Origin: Mesostigma viride
Lineage: Eukaryota > Streptophyta > Mesostigmatophyceae > Mesostigmatales > Mesostigmataceae
DNA length: 64,000 nucleotides
NCBI GenBank assembly: GCA_009746045.1
Contig: RPFO01000359.1
Span: 594,662-658,661 of the forward strand
Reading direction: 5' to 3'
This document shows, in pieces, positions 9,831 through 20,950 of this stretch. A program made the translations under genes and the position numbers. Position 1 is the stretch's first letter. The number at the start of each line of letters is the position of its first letter. The notes beneath the pieces are model-generated. The model searched no databases and was not told the DNA's origin. It saw only the letters and a program-made list of their open reading frames with translations.

Positions 9831-12800
9831 ATGGATCCAGTGGGTGGTAACATGTCGCCTATTGAATTGAATTGAATTGAATTGTAACATAACTCCGTTG
9901 GGAGTATATGTAGCATGCACATAGCCCAGAGAAGGGGCATATGGCCTATCATACATTCTAAGCTACTTCCTGCAAGGGTGGGAATGTAAACAACACTTGC
10001 TCTAGGTGCACTAGGGCACCTGCACCCTCATGATCTTCACACTATGCCCAGCTAAGGGGGAGTATGTCATGTGGGGGAAGATCATCATGGCTATACAAGA
10101 GCTAGGGCATGGCTTCTCGACAGAGAGCATCTCTCTGCACTGCGTAGCATGGCTAAATTCTTAATGCAACATCCATGGGGGTCCCGTTATAGGCAGGGCT
10201 TGGCTAAATTCTGTAGACAACATCCATGGGGGCCATTATGGGCGCACATGCGCGTGGGCCACATGCTAGGCTAAGCCTGACTAATCTACACTACTGGTAT
10301 GAATTCCCTAGTCTGGGGTGGCAGGAGGGGGCTGCCAGGGCTTGTGGTCAACGTGGATGACCGCCCCCCTCCAGTATACCGGCTTCCCCCCTGCGCTGTG
10401 CCGGAGCTGAAGGTAGGTCGGCCATAGCTCGCGTCGCCGCTGTTGCTGGGCCAGGGTCAAGTCGTCGTCCAGCGTGAAGCGAGTCCTCGAGATCTTCTTG
10501 CGGCATATAAGGAACGACAGCTTGTCCGCCATGTACTTAAAGGTGAGGAGCACGGGTGCCGGGCCAGCCTTCCCCCGCGCGCGGGGGAGGCGGACAGCCG
10601 ACATGTCCAGCTCACCAGTGAGTAGCATGGGGGCAAGAATGTCGCGCTTAAATGCCTTGAAGAAGGCTCGTGGAGGTCTCACCTGCCGGCTGGTCGAAGT
10701 GCTTGACGATGACATTGTGGCTGCGCCGGGCGATGTCGGTTTCCTCGCGAAGGTCGAGGGCTTGTTGCTTGAGTTGTGCCGAGATGGTGGAGGTGGTGGA
10801 GGTGGTGTGCTGCTTAAGCAAGTCCGCCCAGGTGGAGGGAGCATCGCCGGCCGGGCCAGCAGACGCCGGCTGGGCGGCGATGTCCTTCACCGCCTGGGCG
10901 GTGAGGCCGGCGGTGTCATGCAAGCTCTCAAGGGCGTTGGCGGTGGCTTGAAGGCGTTGGTCGAGGTCGAGGAGCTGGGCTTTGATGTCGGCAGTGGAGG
11001 CGGAAATGGCAGTGGAGGTGGAGGCGGCAGCGGCGGAAATGTGAGGAAGTTCAGCAGCCAGCGTGCCACCCATTGCTGCGACGTCAGCAGCAAGGGGGGT
11101 CACGTGCTGCTGAAAGGCTTCCGTGAGGATGGAACGGAGGGTGGGGGCGGAGATGGATGGAGCCCAGATCTCGTCGTCAGAGCGCTGGAGAAGGGAGTTG
11201 AGGATGGTGTGCTGGAGCTGGGGGCGGGCCGCAGCCAAGCAGGGCACCGTGGGTTTGCCAGCGGCTGCCGTTGTTGCCGAGGAGGCGACCTTGGTCGTAG
11301 AGATGGAGGCACAGGTCGTAAAGCGAGGCGTAGTCCCCGAAGAAGATGCAGTCCATAGCATCGTAAGGAGACATGTTGTTCCAGTCGTGATCATCGACCT
11401 TGAAAGGGTGGGGCCGAAAGCGCGGTTCCGAGGCCGGGCGGGACCATCCTGTTTTGTCGGCTGGGCGGGTGCGTTTCGGGTCAGGCGATGCCGATGGCGA
11501 GGCATTAAGCCCGGGAGGCTGCTGGGTGACCACCAGTGCACGACTAGTGTCATCGCTGCCTGCCGGACCTGATGGCGAAGCTGCAGCCGCAGCTGCCGCA
11601 TTTTCATGGGCGAGCGCATCTGCCAAACTGCGTTGCGTCAAAGGACGTTTGCTCGTCATATATTGCGTTTTAGATTCGGAAAATTATATCAGCATGTGCG
11701 TCTTAGAAAGACGAAGCGATAGTGATATTCACAGCTGAATTTGGGGCTCAAACGTGAAAGTTATGAGCTCCGCCGTCAGCCATGGCTACCTCGTGGCTCG
11801 TGGCTCGAAACATGTCGCCTATACCTACCAATACTCCTACTATGAATAATACTAATAATAATAATATTAACAATAACAACACTCGCGGTAACCGACGGGA
11901 CTCCTTGGAAACGGTACACCATCTCACTCCTCAAGGTAATCTTCGTACCTCACCTCCTTCTCCTGTTGCTGGTGGTCGCCGTCGTCCCTCACTTACCCCT
12001 CCTACCTATGAACAACGTATGCAAGTCAGATTTAGTGATGACCCTTCCCTTACCTTGAACCAGGCCCCTGCCCCTCCTGCAACCTTGGCTCAACCCCCCA
12101 ACAGGTCCTCACTAACCAACAATGTTGCTAGGCCTCCTTCCCACCCTGTGCCTTCCATGCCTGCGTTTAACACGGGTCGTGCCTCGGCCCCTGTCGGCCC
12201 TTCTGGGCGCCCTAGTGCAGTTCCCTTTTACCCACCTGCTTCCTGGTCCTACCCTGAGACGGCCTATGAGGCAGCCCAGGTCCCTACCCGTGTGGCTGAT
12301 TTAGAAGTTAACAGTGATTTCAGCACCATGCCCCTAGATGATAGAAATTATGATCATTTTGCCTACTCCTCTCTTCGTGAGCAATATACTGTCCCCTTTT
12401 CTTATGGGCACCAGCCTGAAACGGTGGCCCCTTCTAGACCCCTACCCAAGACTTTTCCTCTTCCTTCCTTCTATCCCGCTTATATAGCAGTGGAAGATAG
12501 TGGCCCTATGGGAAAAACTGACTCTTCTAATCCCCCTAAGCCTCCTGCTCTTCCCCTCTTTGCTAACCTTCCCAAGCTGGATGTCAAGTCTACCCCTCAA
12601 CAGTTTTTCACCTTTATTATGTTGCTTACCCAGAACACAGAGTCGTGGCAGAATCATAATAGATGGCGTCTCTCTGATGCTGTGTTAGTTCCTCACTATC
12701 TTACAACCTGCATTACTCCTGAGCTTGCTAACCTCATTCAGTGTGAGTCTTTGGCCTCTCATGCCTACCCTAACTCTGTAGCAGAATTGTTTAAGCGTTT

Positions 12801-13524
12801 AGAGAACCATTTAGTCCCTCCTGATTCAGATTGGCAAGATAGATTAGCCTTTGGTACCTTGCAGCAGGGTACTAAATCATTTAAGGAGTATATGAAAGAG
12901 TTTGATGCTCAGATGGTACGAATTAGGGATTTGTCGGGTGCAGAAGTACGTGCTCGCTTCCTCCAAGGCCTCAGTAGACCTTTATTACGTGAAGTCAAGC
13001 GCCAGTTCTCTGCCTACCGTTTTACTGATCTGCCCCTCAAGCATGTGCGCCAGCATCTCTTGCGTGTAGCAGATTTCTTCACCACCCCTTCTCTTCCTAC
13101 CCGTTCCCGTATTAATAATATTATCCTTACCCCTGAGGAGGAGAACTCCTATGTAGAAGAATTAGATATCTGTGTTACTGACCTCTCAGCCCTTGATGTC
13201 TCTCATATCACATGCTATCATTGTAAGGAAGTAGGTCATCTTAAACGTGAGTGCCCCAAGTTCCTTTCGGGTGCTCCCCCTCATCCCGACGCTCGCCCTC
13301 CTCGTACCCCTCAGCGTGCTCCTATTCGTCCTACTTCAGGACGCATTCCCTCAGCTACCCCTAGTAGGCTGAATGCTGTGCAGGCAGGACCCCCAGGGTT
13401 CCCCTATGATAATCAGGCTCCCGCACCCTCTTCGCTCCCTCGTGACCCTCCAGCAGTGGCTTTTTCGCCAGGGTCTTCTTCGGGGTTAGTTCCCATGGAT
13501 TTGGGGGGGGAGGGGGAACAGTAG
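9831..13524 (+). CDS. Ty3-1 gag (split by HL-2)
   Basis: The start ATG at 9831 is followed by 32 bp of coding sequence before HL-2. Coding resumes at 11823 in the same frame, so about 577 residues once HL-2 is set aside. The N-part is Asn/Pro/Ser-rich with low-complexity Asn runs (11840-11880). The capsid-like middle (about 12540-13080) has the Trp- and Leu-rich 'SWQNHNRW...F.RLENHL' pattern of the retrotransposon gag family. A single CCHC zinc knuckle of the form C-x2-C-x4-H-x4-C lies at about 13210-13252 and binds RNA. The ATG at 11782 lies in HL-2 and is not the native start. gag ends at a G-rich run (13503-13517), and the protease frame lies one base back. Confidence 0.88.
9863..11808 (-). 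mobile_element. HL-2: ORF1-only non-LTR element inserted in gag
   Basis: 1946 bp on the minus strand with a 14-bp TSD, AACATGTCGCCTAT (9849-9862 and 11809-11822). The 3' end at the left consists of GAATT repeats and the terminal stem-loop with ACTCCGTTGGGAGT. It is nearly collinear and very similar to HL-3 across its whole length. There is no RT or endonuclease. Confidence 0.92.
10308..11659 (-). pseudogene. HL-2 ORF1, frameshifted
   Basis: Same protein as HL-3 ORF1 (55185-56531) but split over three frames by small indels near 10660 and 11240. The N-terminal part reads from 11659, and the RRM-like and C-terminal part is in the frame ending at 10308. L1-ORF1p-like; inactive. Confidence 0.88.
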
Positions 13525-14181
13525 GCCTGTCAGCCGGGGGTAACCTGGACAGGTCCTTAGATAGTACCCCAGATAAAAATTTTTGCCTGCCTGTTTTTAT
13601 AACCTCTGTAGGAGCTGAATCTTCCCTACCACTACGTGTGCGTCCTCTTATGTTCTTGAATGGTGGTTTAACCGTCCCTCACACTGTTGTAGACCCCTTC
13701 TTGCATGCTGATGAACTCTTGAATGTCTCTGTGTTGGTAGATAGCGGTGCGGCTAGCTCCTTTGTGAGCGAGGCCCTAGTTAGGCGTTTAGGACTAGTCC
13801 CTACCCCTCACACCAAACCTGTCACTGTTCATTATGCTGATGGCCGCACCAGTCATTCCCCGGGTACGGTGTCCCTTCCCCTCGTCATACAAGGACGTAC
13901 TGTCAACCTGACGGCCACTATATATATAGGCCCTTTCACTACCGCTGATGTATTACTAGGATTAGATTGGCACCAGGATAATAAGATTACTATTAATTAT
14001 GATACCATGGTCATTTGGTTTCCAGATAGTTCTTACTGGGTACCTGAACGTCAGTATAGATTGGAAAATTTATCCTTGGTAGATATTACTCCTCCTACAC
14101 CTGTTGATCCTCCTGTAAGACCTATACCTGAAGTATTGATGTCCAATGATGAGTTGCGTTCTGAATTAAAAGAATATGGAT
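13510..14181 (+). CDS. Ty3-1 protease
   Basis: The frame is open from within the end of gag; the first residues depend on a -1 shift. The aspartic protease active site 'VDSGA' is at about 13737-13751. The second conserved block 'VLLGLDW' follows at about 13950-13970. The enzyme cleaves the Gag-Pol polyprotein. Coding is interrupted at 14181 by the insertion 14182-17671 and continues in frame at 17672, so protease and RT formed one ORF. Confidence 0.85.
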
Positions 14182-17100
14182 TTCTATTCCCACTATTACC
14201 AATCCACCAACATTTGATTAAAACAATAAGTGGGCAATTACAGAACCCATGAGTGAGCCTGCCACGCTGCACCCATTTCATGATTGATTGTAGTTCTCGT
14301 TACCCTAGAAACAAACACAAGAAGAGGGAGGGAGGGCGGGACAAGAAAAAGAGACCTAGAACATCGTGCAAATGGCACTTTAGGGCGGCGTAGCCCGGGC
14401 TCGCCTCATGAGCCGTCAGCAACAGTAACTTAATTGCTACTTAACTTAACGAACTAGAAATGGCCATACAAAACTGGCCAACTAATTCTAACTCATGGAA
14501 CCGGTCCAGCCCAAGGCCCACCGTCCCGTAGTACCACTCACATAGCGGCGTTCATTCTCATCTGTTATAAAGAAACTACGTTCAGAGAACACCGATTCTA
14601 TTCCCACTATTACCAATCCACCAACATTTGATTAAAACAATAAGTGGGCAATTACAGAACCCATGAGTGAGCCTGCCACGCTGCACCCATTTCATGATTG
14701 ATTGTAGTTCTCGTTACCCAACCCCCCTTTCCTGGTGCTTTATCTCCAAAGCTCCGCCAACCACTTTCGCTCAGTGGCTCTCGAGGCTGCCCTGCCGCAA
14801 CGGTCACGACCATTACAATCGCCGGCGGCTGTAGCGAGCCTCATGCACGATAACCCTTCGCAGGGCCCCCCCCAGCCTTCCACCCTCGGCCAGTAAAAGA
14901 GGGTGTTGAATGTGCACGCAAAGACAAGGAAGAAGACGCCTCGTTTAACGATCACGGACCTCCCTCAAAGGCCAGTGCCGCCCTAACGTGACGACAACTT
15001 GTAGGACGACACCCGATGCCACCATATCTCGATTACTGTCAACGTTGTCACCTGGGGGAGTAACTTTCCATATTTCAGGTTTTAGTTGATGAGCAGGCTC
15101 TCATCACACACCCCAGCGGCCGATAAAGCGCAAGCGCAACTGGGCCGGCCAAAATATTTGGTCCTGCCCGGCCCAGGTCCGTCTGTTAAACTGGCCTAAA
15201 TGGTCTTGCTGCCGATTTTCCGCCAAAAAGTGACTTACAGCCGATTTGTCGGCACCTACTCGGGGGACCAGTTTGCGAGAATACTATTGGGAATTAGGAA
15301 ACGTTTAGCTGAGAAGAATGAAAGTTTATAAGTTTCTCCAGAACATGATACTAGGGTTTGCTATACTTTGACCAAGTTTAACAGGTGTTCCAGACCGTCA
15401 AAGTACAAGGGGTCAGGGTACTTTTTCACGTACAACGTGCATTCCGGAAAACGACGACCTGGCCATGGCGGCTTGCGCCCACGCACGGCATTTACGTTTG
15501 CGTTCGAATTTTCTGGCCAAACTTAGGATATTGATTTTACACGTCCTAAAGATCATACAGGCCAATTTTTGGTTCGCGGGAATGCCATTTGATAGGTGTC
15601 GGCAGCGTTCTTGCTGGAAAAAACTGCGTTCAGGCCGGACGATAGAAACGTTGACAGCAATACCTTTCCGGCGTATTTTAAAGGATATATCGGTTTCTTT
15701 GTACTTTTTATGATACATATTATTCATAAACGTGCAAGGGTGGCCAGAAATCGCCGAATCCAGCGACCATGCTGCACAACTTTGGTGTGCCGAAATGCGC
15801 CATTTTGCGGCCACCGCCTGGGCCAAGGTAACGCCATCCATGCCTGGTAAAGCTTAAGCATCGTTTTCCTATCGATGTTTGACGTTTATATATACGTTCT
15901 AGCTTGTGTAGCACATTCTTTTTGCATTATTCATGCTCTTTCTTGACCCTGGCCTGGCCCCTTTCTAAAACACCCTTCTTAGATGCTTCCCTCAGTCAGT
16001 TGACCTGCCACAGGGTGATGGTGATAAGTTTTAGAGGCTGTATGGGTTTGAATACCTCCATATATGTTTGTTATACATTTCCCACACACATATTGCATGA
16101 GTGTGAGGCAGTTGGCTGGTCTCTGTGGCATCATCAAGCATGTAACCGGTGAGTAGAAGCTTTCCATTGTCAGCATGTGCCACCAGGTGTGCTGGCCATC
16201 ACCTGGAAAGCTATAGCAGCTTAGGCCTAGTTTATCCTTGCTAGGGCAGGCTGAAATAGGCTTAAAATCACTAGTTTGTTGGTGGCTGCCTCCTAGAATG
16301 CATGCCTTGCGTAGGGTATCCGTACCACGTTACCTACGTGCATGGACAAGGTGGCACCTGCACATAGGTGCCATGTAAGGGCAGTGTGATGATGCAGTTA
16401 TGTTTCCCCATCATTGTGGAAGGGAAATGTATTGTTTGGCATGGTTGGGGGCCATATTAGTAGGTATTAGTAGGTAGTATGCCCACTCCTACCCCCTTGG
16501 TTGCTTTTTACCAACGGTACCCCTATGGGCTGTACTGGGTGTAACTGCTGGTATACCCACCCAAATGATGACCCCAATGGCTCAAACTGTTCAGCAACTA
16601 ATTGTTTATCATCCCTGAAGTGGTAGGTGCCTAGCTCTTACAACATAATTCAAAATGCACATTCTACCAAAAATGAAAACGCTCGTCTTGACCCCCCTGA
16701 CTTTGACGGCAGTTATACATGGCCTACGATGAATATATGTGAGGTTGTGATATATCATGGCTTAGGGCAACTCATGGACATGCTTGCCCCCCAAGGACAG
16801 CCATTGGATATTGCTAGGTTGTACAGGGGCTGGTTTACAAAATAGGTGAGTTACTGCCGATTTATCGGCAGCATTTCCGCCCATTTAGGGGTTAAGTCTC
16901 GGTCTGAATCGAAATATTGCATAATTCCGGAATTCGTCCCCACCACATTCCCGAGACCTCACGCACCCATAAGAGCGGATGCTGGTAAATATTTTTCTAC
17001 TTTCGCGAGGGCCGACAGATTTGTCGTCCATCACAGTGCCCACTAGAAGTAACCCGACCACCCTTCCTTCGGCAGTCAGCAGTCAGGAACTGCAACCCTG

Positions 17101-17671
17101 CTGCGACATTCCGCAGCAAAGCGGTAGGCACTGCAGCGTGGCACGGAAATCTTACTCATGGTTTCAGAGTTCCGTACAGGTGCCACGCGCAGGCAAACGC
17201 GAAGTATTTTATAGTCTCTCGTCGGCCAAGAACCCAGCTGCGGGGAGAAAACCGACGAGGGTAATTTTAATTTCTTTTTCACAGTCACGTGACTGTTCAA
17301 GCTATGTCAGTCACGCGCCATCTCTAATCGGCCACCGCCAGCCAAATAGGCTGACGCGATTAGGGCAGCATTAAATTTCTTGTAATCCGCCATACCCATA
17401 CCCCATACATCCGATGACAAGAAAAAGAGACCTAGAACATCGTGCAAATGGCACTTTAGGGCGGCGTAGCCCGGGCTCGCCTCATGAGCCGTCAGCAACA
17501 GTAACTTAATTGCTACTTAACTTAACGAACTAGAAATGGCCATACAAAACTGGCCAACTAATTCTAACTCATGGAACCGGTCCAGCCCAAGGCCCACCGT
17601 CCCGTAGTACCACTCACATAGCGGCGTTCATTCTCATCTGTTATAAAGAAACTACGTTCAGAGAACACCGA
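14182..17671. mobile_element. Tandem insertion without TSD, class unknown (Helitron-like behaviour)
   Basis: Two units abut head to tail. Unit 1 is 14182-14595 and unit 2 is 14596-17671. Both start with the same 124 bp (14182-14305, 14596-14719) and end with the same 256 bp (14340-14595, 17416-17671). Unit 1 lacks the 2.7-kb interior of unit 2. The outer ends are not inverted repeats, and no TSD is visible. Removing 3490 bp restores the Ty3-1 frame exactly. The interior of unit 2 (14720-17415) has no recognisable protein. It contains two short palindromes of the form GCCGATTTRTCGGC (15240 and 16855). Confidence 0.7.
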
Positions 17672-18135
17672 ATTTATTATGTATGTTCCTTCAGTTAGAA
17701 GTACAGGAGATACCTATCACTAACAATAGTGTGGATATAGATATAAACACAGTGGATACAATAGGAGTGGGATTTACTGAAAATGAAATAGTAAGATACA
17801 TGGCTGTGATAGATTCCTCAAAAGTTTTTGAAGAAAAGACTCCTTCTTATCCTCCTCCTCGTTCTGTTTTACACCGTGTAGTTATCAAAGACGGTGCAGT
17901 TCCTACGCACTCTCCGATGTATAGAATGGGCCCTACCGAGTTAAAGGAACTAAAACAGATTTTAGTGTCATTATTAGAAGCAGGATTAATAGAGCCTAGT
18001 AACTCTCCCTACTCAGCTGGTGTCCTGTTAGTTCCTAAGCCAAATGGCAAGTTTCGCCTAGTTACTGATTATAGGAAGTTGAATGATATTACTGTGAAGT
18101 CTAAATACCCTCTCCCTCGTATTGATGAAGGTTAA
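17672..18135 (+). CDS. Ty3-1 reverse transcriptase, first part
   Basis: Continues the protease ORF. Recognisable RT entry blocks are 'GLIEPSNSPYSAGVLLVPKPNGKFRLVTDYR' (motif order only; about 17985-18074) and 'KYPLPRIDE'. A stop follows at 18135, because the next RT block is in another frame. A small indel near 18125-18135 separates the two parts. Confidence 0.88.
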
Positions 18136-19504
18136 AGGTTCCACTTGTTTCACAGTACTGGATTGTGCGGATGGTTTTTGGCAGTTGCGGATAGCTCCTG
18201 AGGATTGCCATAAAACCGCCTTTGCTACCCCTTTTGGTCATTACCAGTTTAGAGTAGCGGCTATGGGACTCTGTAACTCGCCTGCCTCTTTTCAAATGTT
18301 AATGAATGAAGTGCTTAGACCTGTTATGGGAAATTCTCACCTTCCTCAGGTGTCCTCTGATTTAAAGGATCCTTCCTTCTCCTCTGTTTCCTTATCTGAG
18401 CATGACCGTTCTTGTGCTCAAGCGTACTTAGATGATATTCTTATTTACTCTCCTGATTTTGAAACGCACCTACGTGATTTAAAGAAAGTATTAGAAATAA
18501 TGGCTGAAAATTCTTTGTGGGCGCGCCGTGCTAAAGTTCGTTCGGGTAGGAGTGTCCCATTTTTAGGGCACGTTCTGTCAGATGCCGGGGTCGCTACCGA
18601 CCCGGATAAAACTAAGTCAATTCAGGAATGGCCTACCCCTACCGACGTTAAAGGTGTACGTAGTTTTCTAGGAATTGCTTCTTACTATAGGCGTTTTATC
18701 CCGCGTTTCGCAACTATAGCAGCCCCTATTAATCATTTATTAAAGAAGGATATCCCCTTTGTTTGGAGTAGTGAATGTCAGTCGGCTTTTCAGTGCCTAA
18801 AATCCCTACTCCTTTCCCCTCCTGTACTCATCCTACCGGATACTACTAAAACCTTTGTTGTGGCTACAGATGCTAGTAAGGTAGCTATAGGTGGCGTCCT
18901 TCTCCAGGATCAGGGTCAGGGCTTACAGCCAATTGAGTATATCTCTAGGACAATGCTCCCTGCGGAGCGTAACTATCCCGTACACCAGCAGGAACTCTTA
19001 GCGGTGGTGTATTGTTGCCACGCGTGGCAGCACTTTCTTAAAGGTGCTCAATTTGATGTCTGCCTGAATGAACCCTGTGAACTAGATCCTTATAGATTAG
19101 TTATCCAAACGGATCACCGTCCCCTTACCCATCTTCTCTCCCAACCCAACCTTACCCCTCGGCAAGCGCGCTGGATGGAATTTTTAGCACAGTTTTCCCC
19201 TTTTAAACTTCAGTATGTCAAGGGTGTAGATAACATAGTACCAGATGCACTCTCTCGTCGTGCAGACTACTCCTTTTTCGAGGACCTTGATGTTCTCAAT
19301 ACTACTCTAGTTCCTACTACTATGGGTGTAACCCCTTATGGTGAACTACCTGATGATGAATCCTATGCCTACCTCTTTCATACAGCTGTTCGCATGCCTG
19401 ATCTCCTTTCTCACGTAGGACTCTCTCTCCCGTGTGAGGCCCTTCCCGTGGCCTCGGTGGGGGGGAGGGGAAAAATAAAATTTCTATACCGCTTAGCCAT
19501 ATAG
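18122..19504 (+). CDS. Ty3-1 reverse transcriptase (catalytic) and RNase H
   Basis: The RT palm has the 'VLDCADGFWQLRI' block (about 18157-18195) and the catalytic YLDD at 18425-18436. The thumb follows. RNase H has Asp in 'ATDAS' (about 18868), Glu in 'HQQELLAV' (about 18985), Asp in 'QTDHRPL' (about 19110) and Asp in 'VPDALSR' (about 19245). The frame ends soon after a G-rich/A-rich run (19457-19474). From there the sequence continues in the original pol frame, so the two shifts around this segment cancel. Reverse transcription would need both to be bypassed, so this copy is probably dead. Confidence 0.9.
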   Translation: MMKVKGSTCFTVLDCADGFWQLRIAPEDCHKTAFATPFGHYQFRVAAMGLCNSPASFQMLMNEVLRPVMGNSHLPQVSSDLKDPSFSSVSLSEHDRSCAQAYLDDILIYSPDFETHLRDLKKVLEIMAENSLWARRAKVRSGRSVPFLGHVLSDAGVATDPDKTKSIQEWPTPTDVKGVRSFLGIASYYRRFIPRFATIAAPINHLLKKDIPFVWSSECQSAFQCLKSLLLSPPVLILPDTTKTFVVATDASKVAIGGVLLQDQGQGLQPIEYISRTMLPAERNYPVHQQELLAVVYCCHAWQHFLKGAQFDVCLNEPCELDPYRLVIQTDHRPLTHLLSQPNLTPRQARWMEFLAQFSPFKLQYVKGVDNIVPDALSRRADYSFFEDLDVLNTTLVPTTMGVTPYGELPDDESYAYLFHTAVRMPDLLSHVGLSLPCEALPVASVGGRGKIKFLYRLAI

Positions 19505-20950
19505 CGACTAGGTCAGGAAAGTCTTATGAAAACGTAGTCCCTCTAGGACCTCCCCTTCTCTTTGGCAAGGCGGTAGGAGATCTCTTTAAACCTGTTCTGG
19601 ATACCTCTGTAGCGATGCCTACCTCTGATCTTGAACGCCTTATTAGTAGATTTACGGCCACTGAGCCGGAAGCATTAGCTGCCATTGCTGCACATCCCCA
19701 ACAATTAGGCAAGCATCCTTGTAAATTTGTAGGTGGGTTTTTATATGTGCAGGTAGCAGATTCTCCCCCTCAATGGCGCCTGTATGTCCCTCCTATCTGT
19801 CGCTCCTCCTTGCTCTTTGAGTTGCATGACTTAGCTGCTCATCAGGGTGGTAAACGGGTACGGGACTTAGTAGCCCGCTCTTATTACTGGCCTTCCCTTT
19901 ATAAGGATGTAGATGAGTATGTTAGAACTTGTCAATCTTGCCAGGAGATGAAACCCAATAACGTAGGACAGATAGCAGAACCTAGGACCTTGCCTGACCC
20001 CATCATGCCGTGGGATTCTATCATGATGGATTTTGTAGGACCTTTTAGAAAGAATGATAGGGGCAATGCCCAAATCCTTGTGTTCATAGATCGTTTTACT
20101 CGTATGTGCCATCTTGTGCCGTGTCCTTTAGAACTCACAGCACGTGATTGCGCACGCCTATACCTCAATAATGTATACAGATATCATGGTTTGAGTAGGC
20201 AGTTTATTAGTGATAAGGATAAGTTATTTACCTCAGATTTTTGGCAGCAGTTTTTCGCTGCCATCGGTACCAAGGTTACCTACGGTACTGCCTACCACTC
20301 CTCCTCCTCTCATTTAGTGGAGCGTCTTAATAGGGTAGTAGAAGAAGCGCTTAGGCACTATGTTAATGGCTCGGGTAGTGATTGGGAGGATTATTTATGT
20401 TTGGTAGAGTTCTCCCTTAACAATTGTCCCCAAGCTGCGCATGGATATACGCCCTTCTTCTTAGATACTGGTAGACAGCCTCTTACTCCTACCTCTCTCT
20501 TAGCTAGTCCTCTACGGGACAAGGATGATGTGTCCCGAGATACTGTAGAAGGTGTACAGTCCTTACTAGATAGAATGAAAACTGCTCATGACCACGCGAT
20601 CTCAGGGTACCAAAAAGCTCAGTCTAAGTACCTTGCTAGGTTGCGTGCCTCCTTAGATAGAAGAGCACCTGAGATAGAAATAGGAGATCTAGTATTAGTA
20701 GAAGGCCCCCGTGTTGGCCGTTTTGCTCATAAGTTTGAAGCAGAACTTAAGGTCAAACTTAGGCCCGCCTTCTTAGGACCCTTCCGTGTTTTGTCTAGAG
20801 TAGGAAATTTCCTATATAAAGTCGATATCCCTACCTCTTGGCAGACACATTCAAACACCTTCCATAGGAGCCAGCTAAAACTGTACCACCCTAGTACGTT
20901 CGCTGGTAGAGAGCTAGCGCCTGCCCCTTTAACACTGTTAATCATCCCAC
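19475..20950 (+). CDS. Ty3-1 integrase
   Basis: Open before the ATG at 19615. The zinc-binding HHCC region is at about 19824-19945 (His pair in 'ELHDLAAHQGG', Cys pair in 'TCQSCQ'). The catalytic core has Asp in 'MMDFVGPF' (20028), Asp in the 'ISDKDK' block (about 20212) and Glu in 'LVERLNR' (about 20320), a D,D-35-E type triad. It is followed by a GPF/Y-type module, 'LGPFRVLSRVGNFLYKV' (about 20777-20827). The enzyme inserts the cDNA. A stop at 20956-20958 arises from the insertion at 20951. Confidence 0.9.

Noticed and set aside
11782-11808. Native gag start at 11782
   Set aside because: These bases belong to HL-2; the TSD places the native start at 9831.
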